A DNA stretch of 64,000 nt from Comamonas kerstersii (GTDB lineage: Bacteria > Pseudomonadota > Gammaproteobacteria > Burkholderiales > Burkholderiaceae_C). Below, piece after piece: positions 26,748 to 35,508 of the stretch; within the stretch, counting starts at the first letter, position 1; every line of letters begins with the position of its first letter. A model generated the notes under the pieces. The model made no database searches. It saw only the letters and a program-made list of their open reading frames with translations, and had not been told where the DNA came from. The DNA lies in the NCBI RefSeq assembly GCF_008801935.1, contig NZ_VZOT01000001.1:186001-250000 (forward strand). Reading direction: 5' to 3'. Both the position numbers and the translations under genes were made by a program.

Positions 26748-27344
26748 ATGTCTGTTCTCTTGATTGCCGGTAGTCCCACACAGCATTCGCGCTCGGCCGG
26801 TCTGCTGCACGTTGTTGGCAGCAAGCTCGCGGCACAGGGCATTGCCACTGACCACCTGGTGGTGCGTGATCTGGATGCTCAGGCCCTGCTGCATGCCCAG
26901 TTCCAGCACCCGGAGGTGGTGGATGCTGCAGCCCGTGTGGAGCGCGCCCAGGTGCTGGTGATTGCCACCCCTGTGTACAAGGCGGCCTACAGCGGTGCGC
27001 TCAAGATCTGGCTGGATCTGCTGCCGCAGACCGCCCTCAAGGGCAAGACCGTACTGCCCCTGGCCACCGGCGGCAGCCCCCACCACATGCTGGCGCTGGA
27101 CTATGCGCTGCGCCCGGTGCTGCAGTCGCTCGGTGCCAAGCACATCCTGCCCGGCATTTACGCCACCGATGTGCAGGTGCAGCTGCAGGCCGATGGCAGC
27201 GCAGACATCACCCCAGAACTGCAGCAGCGCGTGGATGACGCCATCCACCTGCTGCTGACCGAAACGCTGCGCCCCGCCGCTTTCCCGGCTGCAGACCTGC
27301 ACTTTCCGCCCGTGCACTTCTCGCAGGTGCGATGTAGCGTCTAA
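26748..27344 (+). CDS. ssuE: NADPH-dependent FMN reductase
   Basis: The 198-residue flavodoxin-fold protein has GSPTQHSRSAGLL (phosphate loop), ATPVYKAAYSGALKIWLDLLP and PLATGGSPHHMLALDYALRPVL, all typical of SsuE. It supplies FMNH2 to the monooxygenase SsuD in the cytoplasm. It is the first gene of the plus-strand sulfonate operon. Length is normal for the family. Confidence 0.93.
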   Translation: MSVLLIAGSPTQHSRSAGLLHVVGSKLAAQGIATDHLVVRDLDAQALLHAQFQHPEVVDAAARVERAQVLVIATPVYKAAYSGALKIWLDLLPQTALKGKTVLPLATGGSPHHMLALDYALRPVLQSLGAKHILPGIYATDVQVQLQADGSADITPELQQRVDDAIHLLLTETLRPAAFPAADLHFPPVHFSQVRCSV

Positions 27345-27457
27345 GCCCGCCTCGCCGCCATCAGCGGCTTTTCCCCCTCCCCTGTTTGAACACGCATGCC
27401 TGTGCCCATGCACGGCAGGGCATCGCTTCGCCTGCTTTTGTCAAGGAGTCCATCCCC

Positions 27458-27601
27458 ATGACCGCACACACCCAGCTTTCACTGCCGCCCCACCTGCGGC
27501 GCGTACTCAACACCACGGCCCTGGCCTGGGGCTTTGTGGCACGCCGCCAGTGGGCGCGGCCCATCACCGCCGCAGCCACCCCGCTTGCGGTTTCTTACTG
27601 A
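27458..27601 (+). CDS. Small ORF between ssuE and ssuD
   Basis: The 47-codon frame starts [20 protein letters not shown], with AAGGAG 7 nt upstream. It ends 28 bp before ssuD. It is basic (LRR, ARRQWAR) and has no clear membrane helix. I do not recognise it. The good ribosome-binding site supports translation; a leader or coupling peptide for ssuD is possible. The 113-bp space from ssuE holds no other feature. Confidence 0.45.
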   Translation: MTAHTQLSLPPHLRRVLNTTALAWGFVARRQWARPITAAATPLAVSY

Positions 27602-27629
27602 CCGTTTTCATTCCCAACCGGAGACAAGC

Positions 27630-28793
27630 ATGAAGATTTTTTGGTTCATTCCCACCCACGGTGACAGCCGCTATCTGGGCACCACCTTTGGCGCACGTCC
27701 GCTGACCCATGACTACATCAAGCAGATCGCGATTGCGACCGACAGCCTGGGCTACGAAGGCGTGCTGATTCCCACAGGCCGCTCCTGCGAAGACCCCTGG
27801 GTGATTGCCTCCAGCCTGATTCCCGTCACCCGCCGCCTGAAGTTTCTGGTGGCAGTGCGCCCCGGCCTGCACCAGCCTGCGCTGGCGGCACGCATGGCGG
27901 CCACGTTTGACCGCCTCTCCGAGGGACGTCTGCTCATCAATCTGGTCACAGGCGGTGATCAGGCGGAGTTGGAAGGCGATGGCGTCTTTCTGGACCACGC
28001 CACACGCTACGAAGAATCGGCCGAATTCATCCGCATCTGGCGCGAAATCCTGACGCGCAGTCACACCGGCGAGTCGCTGGACTTTGACGGCAAGCACCTC
28101 AAGGTCAAAGGCGCCAAGCTGCTGTATCCCCCCGTGCAAAAACCGTATCCGCCCGTGTACTTCGGCGGCTCTTCAGCTGCAGCACACGAGCTGGCAGGCG
28201 AGCAGGTCGATGCCTATCTGACCTGGGGTGAGCCCCCTGCCGAGGTGGCCCGCAAGATTGCCGATGTACGCGCCAAAGCCGCCAAACACGGCCGCACCGT
28301 GCGCTTTGGCATTCGCCTGCACGTCATCGTGCGTGAAACCGAAGCGCAGGCCTGGGCTGCCGCCGACGCCCTGATCAGCCACCTGACCGACGAGACCATT
28401 GCCAAGGCGCAGGCCGCACTGGGCCGTATGGACTCTGAAGGCCAGCGCCGCATGCGCGAACTGCACGGTGGCGGCACCAAGCGCAGCCGTGCCGATCTGG
28501 AAATCAGCCCCAACCTGTGGGCCGGTGTAGGCCTGGTGCGTGGTGGCGCAGGCACCGCCCTGGTGGGTGACCCGCAGACCGTGGCCCAGCGCATTCAGGA
28601 ATACGCAGAGCTGGGCATTGAGAACTTTGTGCTCTCAGGCTACCCGCACCTCGAAGAAGCACACCGTTTTGCCGAGCTGGTGTTCCCGCTGCTGCCTGTG
28701 GCCACCCAGCAAAAACTGCAAGGCACGGCCGTCAATGGCCCATTTGGCGAGGTCGTGGCCAACCACTACGTGCCACGCGCATCGCAAAGCTAA
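27630..28793 (+). CDS. ssuD: FMNH2-dependent alkanesulfonate monooxygenase
   Basis: The 387-residue bacterial luciferase-like enzyme cleaves alkanesulfonates to aldehyde and sulfite using FMNH2 from SsuE. Family markers are [56 protein letters not shown] and [12 protein letters not shown]. The conserved cysteine is present in GRSCEDPW. The start is set by CCGGAGA 7 nt upstream; the open frame extends 32 codons further without family similarity. Confidence 0.95.
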   Translation: MKIFWFIPTHGDSRYLGTTFGARPLTHDYIKQIAIATDSLGYEGVLIPTGRSCEDPWVIASSLIPVTRRLKFLVAVRPGLHQPALAARMAATFDRLSEGRLLINLVTGGDQAELEGDGVFLDHATRYEESAEFIRIWREILTRSHTGESLDFDGKHLKVKGAKLLYPPVQKPYPPVYFGGSSAAAHELAGEQVDAYLTWGEPPAEVARKIADVRAKAAKHGRTVRFGIRLHVIVRETEAQAWAAADALISHLTDETIAKAQAALGRMDSEGQRRMRELHGGGTKRSRADLEISPNLWAGVGLVRGGAGTALVGDPQTVAQRIQEYAELGIENFVLSGYPHLEEAHRFAELVFPLLPVATQQKLQGTAVNGPFGEVVANHYVPRASQS

Positions 28794-28840
28794 TTCCTCT
28801 CTTTTTTCCACCCTCTTCTCGCTTTCACAAGGAAACACCT

Positions 28841-29056
28841 ATGTCTATTCAAGCCATCAACGTACGCAACCAGTTCAAGGGCAAGGTCAGCGAAATCATT
28901 CGCGGCGATGTGCTCTCCGAAGTCGATGTGCAAACGCCCTGGGGCATCGTCACCTCGGTCATCACCACGCGCTCGGTCGATGACCTGGGGCTGACCGTGG
29001 GCTCCGAAGTCGTGGCGCTCATCAAGTCCACCGAAGTCTCACTGGCCAAGCTCTGA
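28841..29056 (+). CDS. ssuF: TOBE/Mop-domain molybdopterin-binding-like protein (SsuF type)
   Basis: The 71-residue protein is a single Mop/TOBE domain: INVRNQFKGKVSEIIRGDVLSEVDVQTPWGIVTSVIT and then GSEVVALIKSTEVSLAKL. Small Mop proteins bind molybdate or similar oxyanions. A homologue named SsuF follows the ssu genes of some pseudomonads and is needed for growth on some sulfonates. AAGGA precedes the ATG. It lies 47 bp after ssuD. Confidence 0.88.
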   Translation: MSIQAINVRNQFKGKVSEIIRGDVLSEVDVQTPWGIVTSVITTRSVDDLGLTVGSEVVALIKSTEVSLAKL

Positions 29057-29129
29057 TCGCAGCCCTGCGCCGCAGCGGACCTTCGCGCACTGCGGCGCAT
29101 CACCTTTCCCCTGTACCTAGACATCACCC

Positions 29130-30146
29130 ATGACCACCCGCCGCCAAGCCCTTACCCACCTGCTGACTGCTGCTGCCCTGCCTCTGGGACTGACGGCCTG
29201 CTCCCGCGACGAAGCCAGTGCCCCCACGGCTGCTGCAGAGAGTGCCAGCACCCAGCAGGTTGTTCCCTTCAACTACCCGGACAACCCGTCGTTTGACCTC
29301 ATCTACCTGGCCGACCGGCTCGGCTACTTTGAAGGCACGTCCACCCGCCCCAACTACGTGGGCAAGGTCGCCGCGCCGCAGATCATTCCGCTGGTCGGCA
29401 CAGGCGACATCCACTTTGGCGCACGCATGGTGCCGCTGGTGATTTCTGCCATTGCCGCAGGCGCAGACATCAAGGTCATTGCCGCCGGCAGCAAGACGCT
29501 GGAAGAAGCGCCGCACATGAAGTACTTTGTGCGCAAGGACTCCGGCATTCGCACGCCCAAGGACCTGGAAGGCAAGACCATTGGCTTCAACAGCTTCGGG
29601 GCCTGCGCGGAGTTTGTGACCAAGAACTATCTGCGTGAACACGGCGTGGATGTGAACAGCATCAACTTCCTGGTCGTGCCAGACAACCAGAACGAGCAGG
29701 CGGTGGTGGGCCGCAGCGTGGATCTGGCCATCATCCACCCGCCACACTCCGGCGGTGCCGAAGCCAATCCCGAGCTGCTGCGCCTGTGGAGCGACTATGA
29801 CCTCGACCGTGGCCTGGGTGGCATGTCGCCCTACAGCGTCAACGGCAAGTTTGCGCGCGAGCATCCTCAAGCCGTGCGCGATGTGGTCACGGCCATCGCC
29901 AAAGCGGGCAACTGGGTCAACGCCAACCCCGATGAAGCGCGCCAGTACACGGCCGAGCGCCTGGGCATGGACCTCAAGCACGTGGAGCGCTATGCCTACG
30001 TGGATGACCAGATCATCACCGAGCCCCCGATCCAGTACTACATCGACGTGCTGGAACGCGAAGGCAAGCTGCAGCCCGGCAAGGTATCGGTCAAGGATGT
30101 CTACACCAACGCCTTCAACCCCTTTGCCAAGGAGGCACAGGCATGA
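29130..30146 (+). CDS. ABC transporter substrate-binding lipoprotein (SsuA/NrtA-like)
   Basis: The 338-residue precursor has an N-terminal signal with lipobox LTAC (Cys24), so the mature protein is probably membrane-tethered. The type II binding fold includes DNPSFDLIYLADRLGYFEG, VGTGDIHFGARM, KTIGFNSFGACAEFVTKNYL and VDLAIIHPPHSGG. It is distinct from the SsuA encoded at 25414. It overlaps the ATPase gene by 4 bp (ATGA). The ligand is probably an organosulfur compound, inferred from context only. Confidence 0.85.
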   Translation: MTTRRQALTHLLTAAALPLGLTACSRDEASAPTAAAESASTQQVVPFNYPDNPSFDLIYLADRLGYFEGTSTRPNYVGKVAAPQIIPLVGTGDIHFGARMVPLVISAIAAGADIKVIAAGSKTLEEAPHMKYFVRKDSGIRTPKDLEGKTIGFNSFGACAEFVTKNYLREHGVDVNSINFLVVPDNQNEQAVVGRSVDLAIIHPPHSGGAEANPELLRLWSDYDLDRGLGGMSPYSVNGKFAREHPQAVRDVVTAIAKAGNWVNANPDEARQYTAERLGMDLKHVERYAYVDDQIITEPPIQYYIDVLEREGKLQPGKVSVKDVYTNAFNPFAKEAQA

Positions 30147-31045
30147 ACGCACGTCTTTCCGTACCGGCCGAATCAAAGGCCTCCATCAAGATTCAGGCAC
30201 GCGATGTGCGCATGGACTTTGCCATTGAAGACGACAAGGGCCGCCGCCAGCAGATCTCAGCCCTGCAGGACTTCAACCTGGACATCCGCGAAGGTGAGTT
30301 TTTCACCATCCTCGGCCCGTCTGGCTGCGGCAAGTCCACTTTTTTGAACGTGCTGGCCGGGCTGGCGCACAAGACCAGTGGCAGCATCACCATCGATGGC
30401 CGTCCTGCCGAAGGCATCAATCTGCACCAGGGCGTGGTGTTCCAGGGCTATGCGCTGTTTCCCTGGCGCACGGTGCTGCAGAACATCGAAATGGGGCTGG
30501 AAATTCGCAAAGTGCCCAAGCGCGAACGCAAGGAAACGGCCGAGCACTTCCTGGACCTTGTGGGCCTGTCCGGCTTTGCTCACCGCTATCCGCATGAGCT
30601 CTCGGGTGGCATGCGCCAGCGTGTGGCGATTGCGCGGGCACTCGCATATTCGCCTGATCTGCTGCTCATGGATGAGCCCTTTGCCGCGCTCGATGCACAG
30701 ACGCGCGAAATCCTGCAGGCCGAGCTGCTGCGCATCTGGGAGGCCCACAAAAAGACCATCGTCTTTATCACCCACAGCCTCGATGAAGCCATTTACCTGT
30801 CCGACCGCATCGCGGTCATGACGCACCGCCCGGGGCGCATCAAGTCCATTCTCGATGTGCCTCTGGCACGCCCGCGCCCGGCAGAAATCCGCCACAGCCC
30901 CCAATTTGTGCAGCTGCGTGAACAAGCCTGGGACGTGCTGCGCGATGAAGTGGCTTTTGCCACTGGCCACCACCAGCGCCCATTGGCCCCCGTGGTACCT
31001 ACCGCCCCGGACTTTCAACTGGCTTTGCGAGGTTTTGCGATATGA
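30143..31045 (+). CDS. ssuB: ABC transporter ATP-binding protein (SsuB/TauB type)
   Basis: The 300-residue ATPase has Walker A GPSGCGKST (about residues 58-66), a Q-loop in VVFQGYALFPWRTV, signature LSGGMRQR, Walker B LLLMDEPFAALD and the switch His in THSLDEA. Sequence is of the nitrate/sulfonate/taurine importer class. The C-terminal extension of about 30 residues is unremarkable. It is linked to both neighbours by 4-bp ATGA overlaps. The symbol is by class and position. Confidence 0.88.
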   Translation: MNARLSVPAESKASIKIQARDVRMDFAIEDDKGRRQQISALQDFNLDIREGEFFTILGPSGCGKSTFLNVLAGLAHKTSGSITIDGRPAEGINLHQGVVFQGYALFPWRTVLQNIEMGLEIRKVPKRERKETAEHFLDLVGLSGFAHRYPHELSGGMRQRVAIARALAYSPDLLLMDEPFAALDAQTREILQAELLRIWEAHKKTIVFITHSLDEAIYLSDRIAVMTHRPGRIKSILDVPLARPRPAEIRHSPQFVQLREQAWDVLRDEVAFATGHHQRPLAPVVPTAPDFQLALRGFAI

Positions 31046-31890
31046 GTAGCTCTACGGTTTCCACAGTCCCGCAGCAAGAAGCGGCCCCCACCGCCCGCCC
31101 CAGCTTTATCCAGCGCCACCGCCGCACCGCCCGGCAATGGCTGGAGCGCAGTGCAGCCCTGATCGTTTTTTTCGCCGTCTGGGAACTGCTGCCGCGCCTG
31201 GGCATTGTGGGCTCAGCCTTTCTGAGCCCACCCTCTCACGTCCTGCAGGCGATTGGTCAGCTGATGGAAAGCGGTCAGCTGTTCAAGCATGTGACAGCCA
31301 GCCTGCAGCGCTCTGCCAGTGGTCTGCTGCTGGCCGTGGCGGCAGGGGTAGCGCTGGGCCTGTTGATGGGCGTGATCCGCCGCGTTGAGGCATTCCTGGA
31401 CCCTCTGCTGCAGCTGTTCCGCCAGATCTCGGCCCTGGCACTGTTTCCGGTGTTTCTGCTGTTCTTTGGTATTGGCGAAGTGTCCAAGATCGCCATCATC
31501 TTCTGGGCGGCCTTCTGGCCCGTGCTGCTGAACACCATCAGCGGTGTGCAGCAGGTAGACAAGCTGCTGATCCACTCGGCCATTTCCATGGGTGCTTCGC
31601 GCAGCTTTATCTTCCGCAAGGTCATCCTGCCTGCGGCATCGCCTTCCATCTTCACAGGCATCCGCCTGGCCGGCGCGTATTCGATCACTGCACTGGTGGC
31701 GGCCGAGATGATTGGCTCGCATGCCGGGCTGGGCTTTCTGACGCTGAACTCGCAGGAGATCTTCCAGATTCCCAGCATGTACGCAGGCATTGTGCTGCTG
31801 GCTCTGCTGGGGCTGGCGCTGAACTACCTGCTGGCCTTGCTGGAAAAACGCCTGACCCGCTGGCGCAGCGGCCTGCAGTTCCATGAGTGA
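31042..31890 (+). CDS. ssuC: ABC transporter permease (SsuC/TauC type)
   Basis: The 282-residue inner-membrane protein has about six helices. The cytoplasmic EAA loop reads SAISMGASRSFIFRKVILPAASPSIFTGIRLAG, with the conserved G at its centre. It forms the channel with the ATPase encoded upstream. It overlaps the ATPase gene by 4 bp and the next gene by 8 bp, so the four genes are tightly coupled. Confidence 0.9.
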   Translation: MSSSTVSTVPQQEAAPTARPSFIQRHRRTARQWLERSAALIVFFAVWELLPRLGIVGSAFLSPPSHVLQAIGQLMESGQLFKHVTASLQRSASGLLLAVAAGVALGLLMGVIRRVEAFLDPLLQLFRQISALALFPVFLLFFGIGEVSKIAIIFWAAFWPVLLNTISGVQQVDKLLIHSAISMGASRSFIFRKVILPAASPSIFTGIRLAGAYSITALVAAEMIGSHAGLGFLTLNSQEIFQIPSMYAGIVLLALLGLALNYLLALLEKRLTRWRSGLQFHE

Positions 31891-32773
31891 GCACGCGCTG
31901 CCACGATCACCACGCCCACACCAGCCCCGCTGGTGCTGGGTCGCTGCAGGACTGCTGCTGCCCCTGCTGTGGTGGCTGCTGATCGGGCAGCAGCCCGTAC
32001 CTGCCCTTCAGACTGCCGCGCCCAGCAGCCCCTGGCAGGAACAGGTGCTGCAGCAAGGTGTGCTCAAGGTCGCGGTGCGCAGCTACCCACGGCCCTCGCT
32101 GCCCGATGCTCCCCTGCCCCCTGAACCTGATGTGCTGGACCTGGCCTATGCCCAGTGGCTGGCAGACCAGCTGCAGGTGCCGCTGCAACTGCAGGCCCCG
32201 GAAGCAGCCGATTTGCAGCTGCAGGAACACGCCGCCCTTGCCACCGGCCCTGCTGCTTTGCATGGCTATGGCGATACACAGCTGCAGCTGGTGGTGCTGC
32301 GCCAGCAGCTGCCGCGCTGGCACCCCTGGGCCCCCTCCGTCTGGCACAACTGGCTGCCACGCTTTCTGACGGCGTTCATACCCGCGCCTGCTGCAGATGC
32401 CACGCCACGTGTCTGCATGGGCACCGGCGTCGCTCCTGCTGCAGCACTGCAGGCACGTGGCTGGCAGCCTGTGGTGGCGCGTTCCAGCATCCATGCCATC
32501 AGCGAATTTCTCAGCGGCCAGTGCGATGCACTGGCTGAATCCCCCGCGCTGATTGCCCGTCTGCTGGCCCAGCCCAGCTGGCGCTTTTATGCACCACTGG
32601 GCCACCCGTGGTCTGCACAGACTGCTGCCGCGCCACAAACTGAGGACGCCTGGCTGCAAGCCATGCAGCGGCGCTGGCGGGGCAGCCATGCCTGGCACCA
32701 GACGCTGCAGCACCGCACCAGCACCATCTTGCTCGAAGCCGCCATGCTGGAAGACGGTGCCATCTGCCATTGA
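31883..32773 (+). CDS. Membrane-anchored protein resembling an SBP family 3 binding domain
   Basis: The 296-residue protein has a basic N-terminus, a transmembrane helix (about residues 16-38), and then a periplasmic region. VLQQGVLKVAVRSYPRPSLP and EPDVLDLAYAQWLADQLQVPLQL look like the first lobe of family 3 solute-binding proteins. Later strands are weakly similar. It overlaps the permease gene by 8 bp and abuts the next gene (TGAATG), so it is part of the operon. It may be an auxiliary binding or sensing protein. The assignment is tentative. Confidence 0.55.
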   Translation: MSEHALPRSPRPHQPRWCWVAAGLLLPLLWWLLIGQQPVPALQTAAPSSPWQEQVLQQGVLKVAVRSYPRPSLPDAPLPPEPDVLDLAYAQWLADQLQVPLQLQAPEAADLQLQEHAALATGPAALHGYGDTQLQLVVLRQQLPRWHPWAPSVWHNWLPRFLTAFIPAPAADATPRVCMGTGVAPAAALQARGWQPVVARSSIHAISEFLSGQCDALAESPALIARLLAQPSWRFYAPLGHPWSAQTAAAPQTEDAWLQAMQRRWRGSHAWHQTLQHRTSTILLEAAMLEDGAICH

Positions 32774-33955
32774 ATGATTTCTGCCCCCACCACCTCTTAT
32801 ATGTTTTCTGACGCTTTTCAAGACCTGCTTCCCGTGCTCGATAAGACCGCCGCCCAGCGTGACCGCGCTGGCGGCCATGCAGCTGCCGAAAAAGCCCTGC
32901 TGCGCGATGCCGACCTGCTGCGCCTGGCCATTCCCACCCGCTTTGGCGGCCATGGCCTGCCCTGGCCAGACGTGTACCGCTACGTACGGGCACTGGCCAA
33001 GGTGGACAGCGCCATGGCCCATGTGTTTGCCTTCCACCACCTGCAGGTCGCCACCGTGCTGATCTATGGCAGGCCCGCGCAGCAGGCCCACTGGCTGCCG
33101 CGCACCGTAGAAGAGCGTGGCTGGTGGGGCAATGCGCTCAACCCGCGTGACACGCGCCTCAAGGCCCTGCCCGCAGCAGATGGCTATGTGCTGGACGGCA
33201 GCAAAGGTTTTTGCTCCGGCACACGTGGCTCCAGCTATATGACGGTCTCTGGCTGCGTCGATGGTGCAACACAGCCCGTGCTCGGCGTACTGGAAACCAC
33301 GGCCCCCGGCATCACCGTGCATGAGGACTGGAACCCCATGGGCCAGCGCCAGACCGACAGCGGCTCGGTCAGCTTTGCACAGACAGGCCTGCCTGCCCAC
33401 CAGATCATGCGTGACGTGCATGAGCCCACGACGGCCTGGCACAGCCTGCGCACCTGCATGGCGCAGCTGGTGCTGGTCAACCTCTTTGTAGGCATTGCCC
33501 AGGGCGCACAGCACAAGGCGCGTGACTATGCGCTGGCCTCTGTCAAACCATGGGTGACTTCCCCCGCCGAACGTGCCACGGACGATCCCTATCTGCTGCG
33601 CCGCATGGGGGATATCCAGGCCCAGACCTCTGCCGCCAGCCTGATGGCCGACCACGCGGCCAATCTGCTGCAAAAAGCCTGGCTCAAGGGCGAGGCACTC
33701 ACCGCCGAAGACCGTGCCGAAGTCGCGATTGCCGTGTTTGAGGCCAAAGTCATCGCCCACCGCACCAGCCTGTTCACGACCCAGGAAATCTTTGATGTGG
33801 TCGGCGCACGCGGCACCCATGCCGATCTGGGCTTTGACCGTTTCTGGCGCAATGCACGCACGCACACGCTGCACGATCCGCTGGACTACAAGCTGCAGGT
33901 GCTGGGCCAGTGGGCCGTGTATGAACAGGCACCGTCCGGCGCGAACTACAACTGA
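32774..33955 (+). CDS. Acyl-CoA dehydrogenase-like flavoprotein (SfnB/DszC type)
   Basis: The 393-residue protein has the acyl-CoA dehydrogenase fold: LRLAIPTRFGGHGLPWPDVYRYVRALAKVDSAMAHVFAFH at the N-terminus, YVLDGSKGFCSGTRGSSYM in the middle, and FDVVGARGTHADLGFDRFWRNARTHTLHDPLDYK at the end. This ending is characteristic of the SfnB and DszC branch, which handles organosulfur compounds with flavin rather than CoA esters. Its position at the end of the sulfonate operon supports that. It is the last gene of the unit. Confidence 0.85.
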   Translation: MISAPTTSYMFSDAFQDLLPVLDKTAAQRDRAGGHAAAEKALLRDADLLRLAIPTRFGGHGLPWPDVYRYVRALAKVDSAMAHVFAFHHLQVATVLIYGRPAQQAHWLPRTVEERGWWGNALNPRDTRLKALPAADGYVLDGSKGFCSGTRGSSYMTVSGCVDGATQPVLGVLETTAPGITVHEDWNPMGQRQTDSGSVSFAQTGLPAHQIMRDVHEPTTAWHSLRTCMAQLVLVNLFVGIAQGAQHKARDYALASVKPWVTSPAERATDDPYLLRRMGDIQAQTSAASLMADHAANLLQKAWLKGEALTAEDRAEVAIAVFEAKVIAHRTSLFTTQEIFDVVGARGTHADLGFDRFWRNARTHTLHDPLDYKLQVLGQWAVYEQAPSGANYN

Positions 33956-34063
33956 TGGCCGCAGAGTTTCTGGCTTGATTCATATCAGAAATGAATAACA
34001 AATAGAAAAACAAGCATTGGACTGCATGCATCAAAACCGTGAAGATCCGGGCAGTGATTCACC

Positions 34064-34107
34064 ATAACTGCTGCCAGCGCTTGTCCATCCTGCGCTGGTA
34101 GCTATGA
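34064..34107. repeat. Dispersed palindromic repeat, short form (copy G)
   Basis: ATAACTGCTGCCAGCGCTTG and TGCGCTGGTAGCTATGAG face each other. It ends 13 bp before the lysA start, so it lies in the lysA leader. Confidence 0.65.
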
Positions 34108-34120
34108 GATTTGTAAAGCC

Positions 34121-35368
34121 ATGTCCTGCTCCTTCTCCCCTGAACAACTGTGGAACCTGGCCGACGAGTTCGGCACCCCGCTGTGGGTCTATGACGCTGC
34201 TGTCATCCGCGAGCGCATCGCCCAGCTCAAGGCCTTTGACACCATCCGCTTTGCACAGAAGGCCTGCTCCAACATCCACATCCTCAAGCTCATGCGTGAG
34301 CAGGGCGTGAAAGTGGACGCGGTCTCGCGCGGTGAAATCCTGCGTGCCGTGGCAGCAGGCTATGTGGCCGGTGGCGAGCCTTCGGACATCGTCTTCACCG
34401 CTGATGTGATGGACGAAGCCACCCTGGCTACCGTGGTGGAGCACAAGGTGCCCGTGAACGCTGGTTCCATCGACATGCTGCACCAGCTGGGTGCTGTGTC
34501 CAAGGGCCACAGCGTGTGGCTGCGCATCAACCCCGGATTCGGTCACGGCCATAGCAACAAGACCAACACCGGCGGCGAGCACAGCAAGCACGGCATCTGG
34601 CACACCGACCTGAACGCCGCACTGGACGCCATTGCCCAGCACGGCCTGCACCTGGCGGGCCTGCACATGCACATTGGCTCTGGCGTGGACTACGCCCACC
34701 TGCAGGAGGTGTGCGGTGCCATGGTGTCTTTGGTCAAGCGCACCAAGGACCATGGCCACGATCTGCTGGCTATCTCTGCGGGTGGCGGTCTGTCCATTCC
34801 TTATAAGGAAGGTGACGCCCGCATCGACACCGAGCACTACTTCGGCCTGTGGAACGAGGCACGCAAGCAGGCCGAGGCCATTGTGGGCCACAAGCTGGGC
34901 CTGGAGCTGGAGCCCGGCCGTTTCCTGGTGGCAGAGTCCGGCGTGCTGCTGGGCACGGTGCGCGCCACCAAGAGCGCGGGCAGCAACCACTTCATCCTGG
35001 TTGACACGGGCTTTAACGAACTGATGCGCCCCAGCATGTACGGCAGCTACCACGGCATGCACATCCAGCGCCGTGGCGTGGGCGTGCTGCCAGCCGCCAA
35101 GGACAGCGTAGTCGCTGGCCCACTGTGCGAATCCGGCGACGTGTTCACGCAGGGTGACGGCGGCGTGGTACTGCCCCGCGCGCTGGGCGATGCACAGGTG
35201 GGTGACCTGCTGGTGATCCACAACACCGGCGCCTATGGCTCGTCCATGTCCAGCAACTACAACACACGCCCACTGGCCGCGGAAGTGCTGGTCGATGGCG
35301 ACAAGGTGCAGCTGATCCGCCGCCGCCAGACCGTGGAAGAGCTGCTGGCACTGGAGCTGAGCCTGTAA
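34121..35368 (+). CDS. lysA: Diaminopimelate decarboxylase (LysA family)
   Basis: The 415-residue PLP enzyme makes lysine from meso-diaminopimelate. The PLP lysine lies in RFAQKACSNIHIL, and the phosphate-binding region in ISAGGGLSIPY. ELEPGRFLVAESG and GPLCESGDVFT carry active-site residues of the C-terminal beta barrel. Other alanine racemase-fold decarboxylases are possible, but the CESGD motif and size fit LysA. A terminator follows. No dapF or dapA is adjacent. Confidence 0.92.
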   Translation: MSCSFSPEQLWNLADEFGTPLWVYDAAVIRERIAQLKAFDTIRFAQKACSNIHILKLMREQGVKVDAVSRGEILRAVAAGYVAGGEPSDIVFTADVMDEATLATVVEHKVPVNAGSIDMLHQLGAVSKGHSVWLRINPGFGHGHSNKTNTGGEHSKHGIWHTDLNAALDAIAQHGLHLAGLHMHIGSGVDYAHLQEVCGAMVSLVKRTKDHGHDLLAISAGGGLSIPYKEGDARIDTEHYFGLWNEARKQAEAIVGHKLGLELEPGRFLVAESGVLLGTVRATKSAGSNHFILVDTGFNELMRPSMYGSYHGMHIQRRGVGVLPAAKDSVVAGPLCESGDVFTQGDGGVVLPRALGDAQVGDLLVIHNTGAYGSSMSSNYNTRPLAAEVLVDGDKVQLIRRRQTVEELLALELSL

Positions 35369-35392
35369 AGCCCATCCGTGCTGTGCATGCAA

Positions 35393-35420
35393 CAAGGGAG
35401 CCGAAAGGCTCCCTTTTGTT
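35393..35420 (+). terminator. Rho-independent terminator after lysA
   Basis: GGGAGCC-GAAA-GGCTCCC forms a tetraloop hairpin followed by TTTTGTTTTG. Confidence 0.88.
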
Positions 35421-35422
35421 TT

Positions 35423-35502
35423 GATAGCTGCTAGCGCTTGCTTCATAAGGACTTCAGAATGATTTTTATCTGAAACCCTTGTTTATCCAGCGCTGGCAGC
35501 TT
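35423..35502. repeat. Dispersed palindromic repeat, long form (copy B)
   Basis: GATAGCTGCTAGCGCTTG ... CAGCGCTGGCAGC is the outer arm pair. The inner pair is ACTTCAGA ... TCTGAAA. It lies between lysA and the convergent gpsA, ending just before the gpsA stop. Confidence 0.78.
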
Positions 35503-35508
35503 TGCTTT

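Noticed and set aside
31907-33874. 655-codon open frame on the minus strand opposite the sulfonate operon end
   Set aside because: It spans two well-supported plus-strand genes, and its translation has no recognisable domain.
34031-35446. 471-codon minus-strand frame opposite lysA
   Set aside because: It is a shadow. It also includes the lysA terminator and a repeat copy, which a real gene would not.
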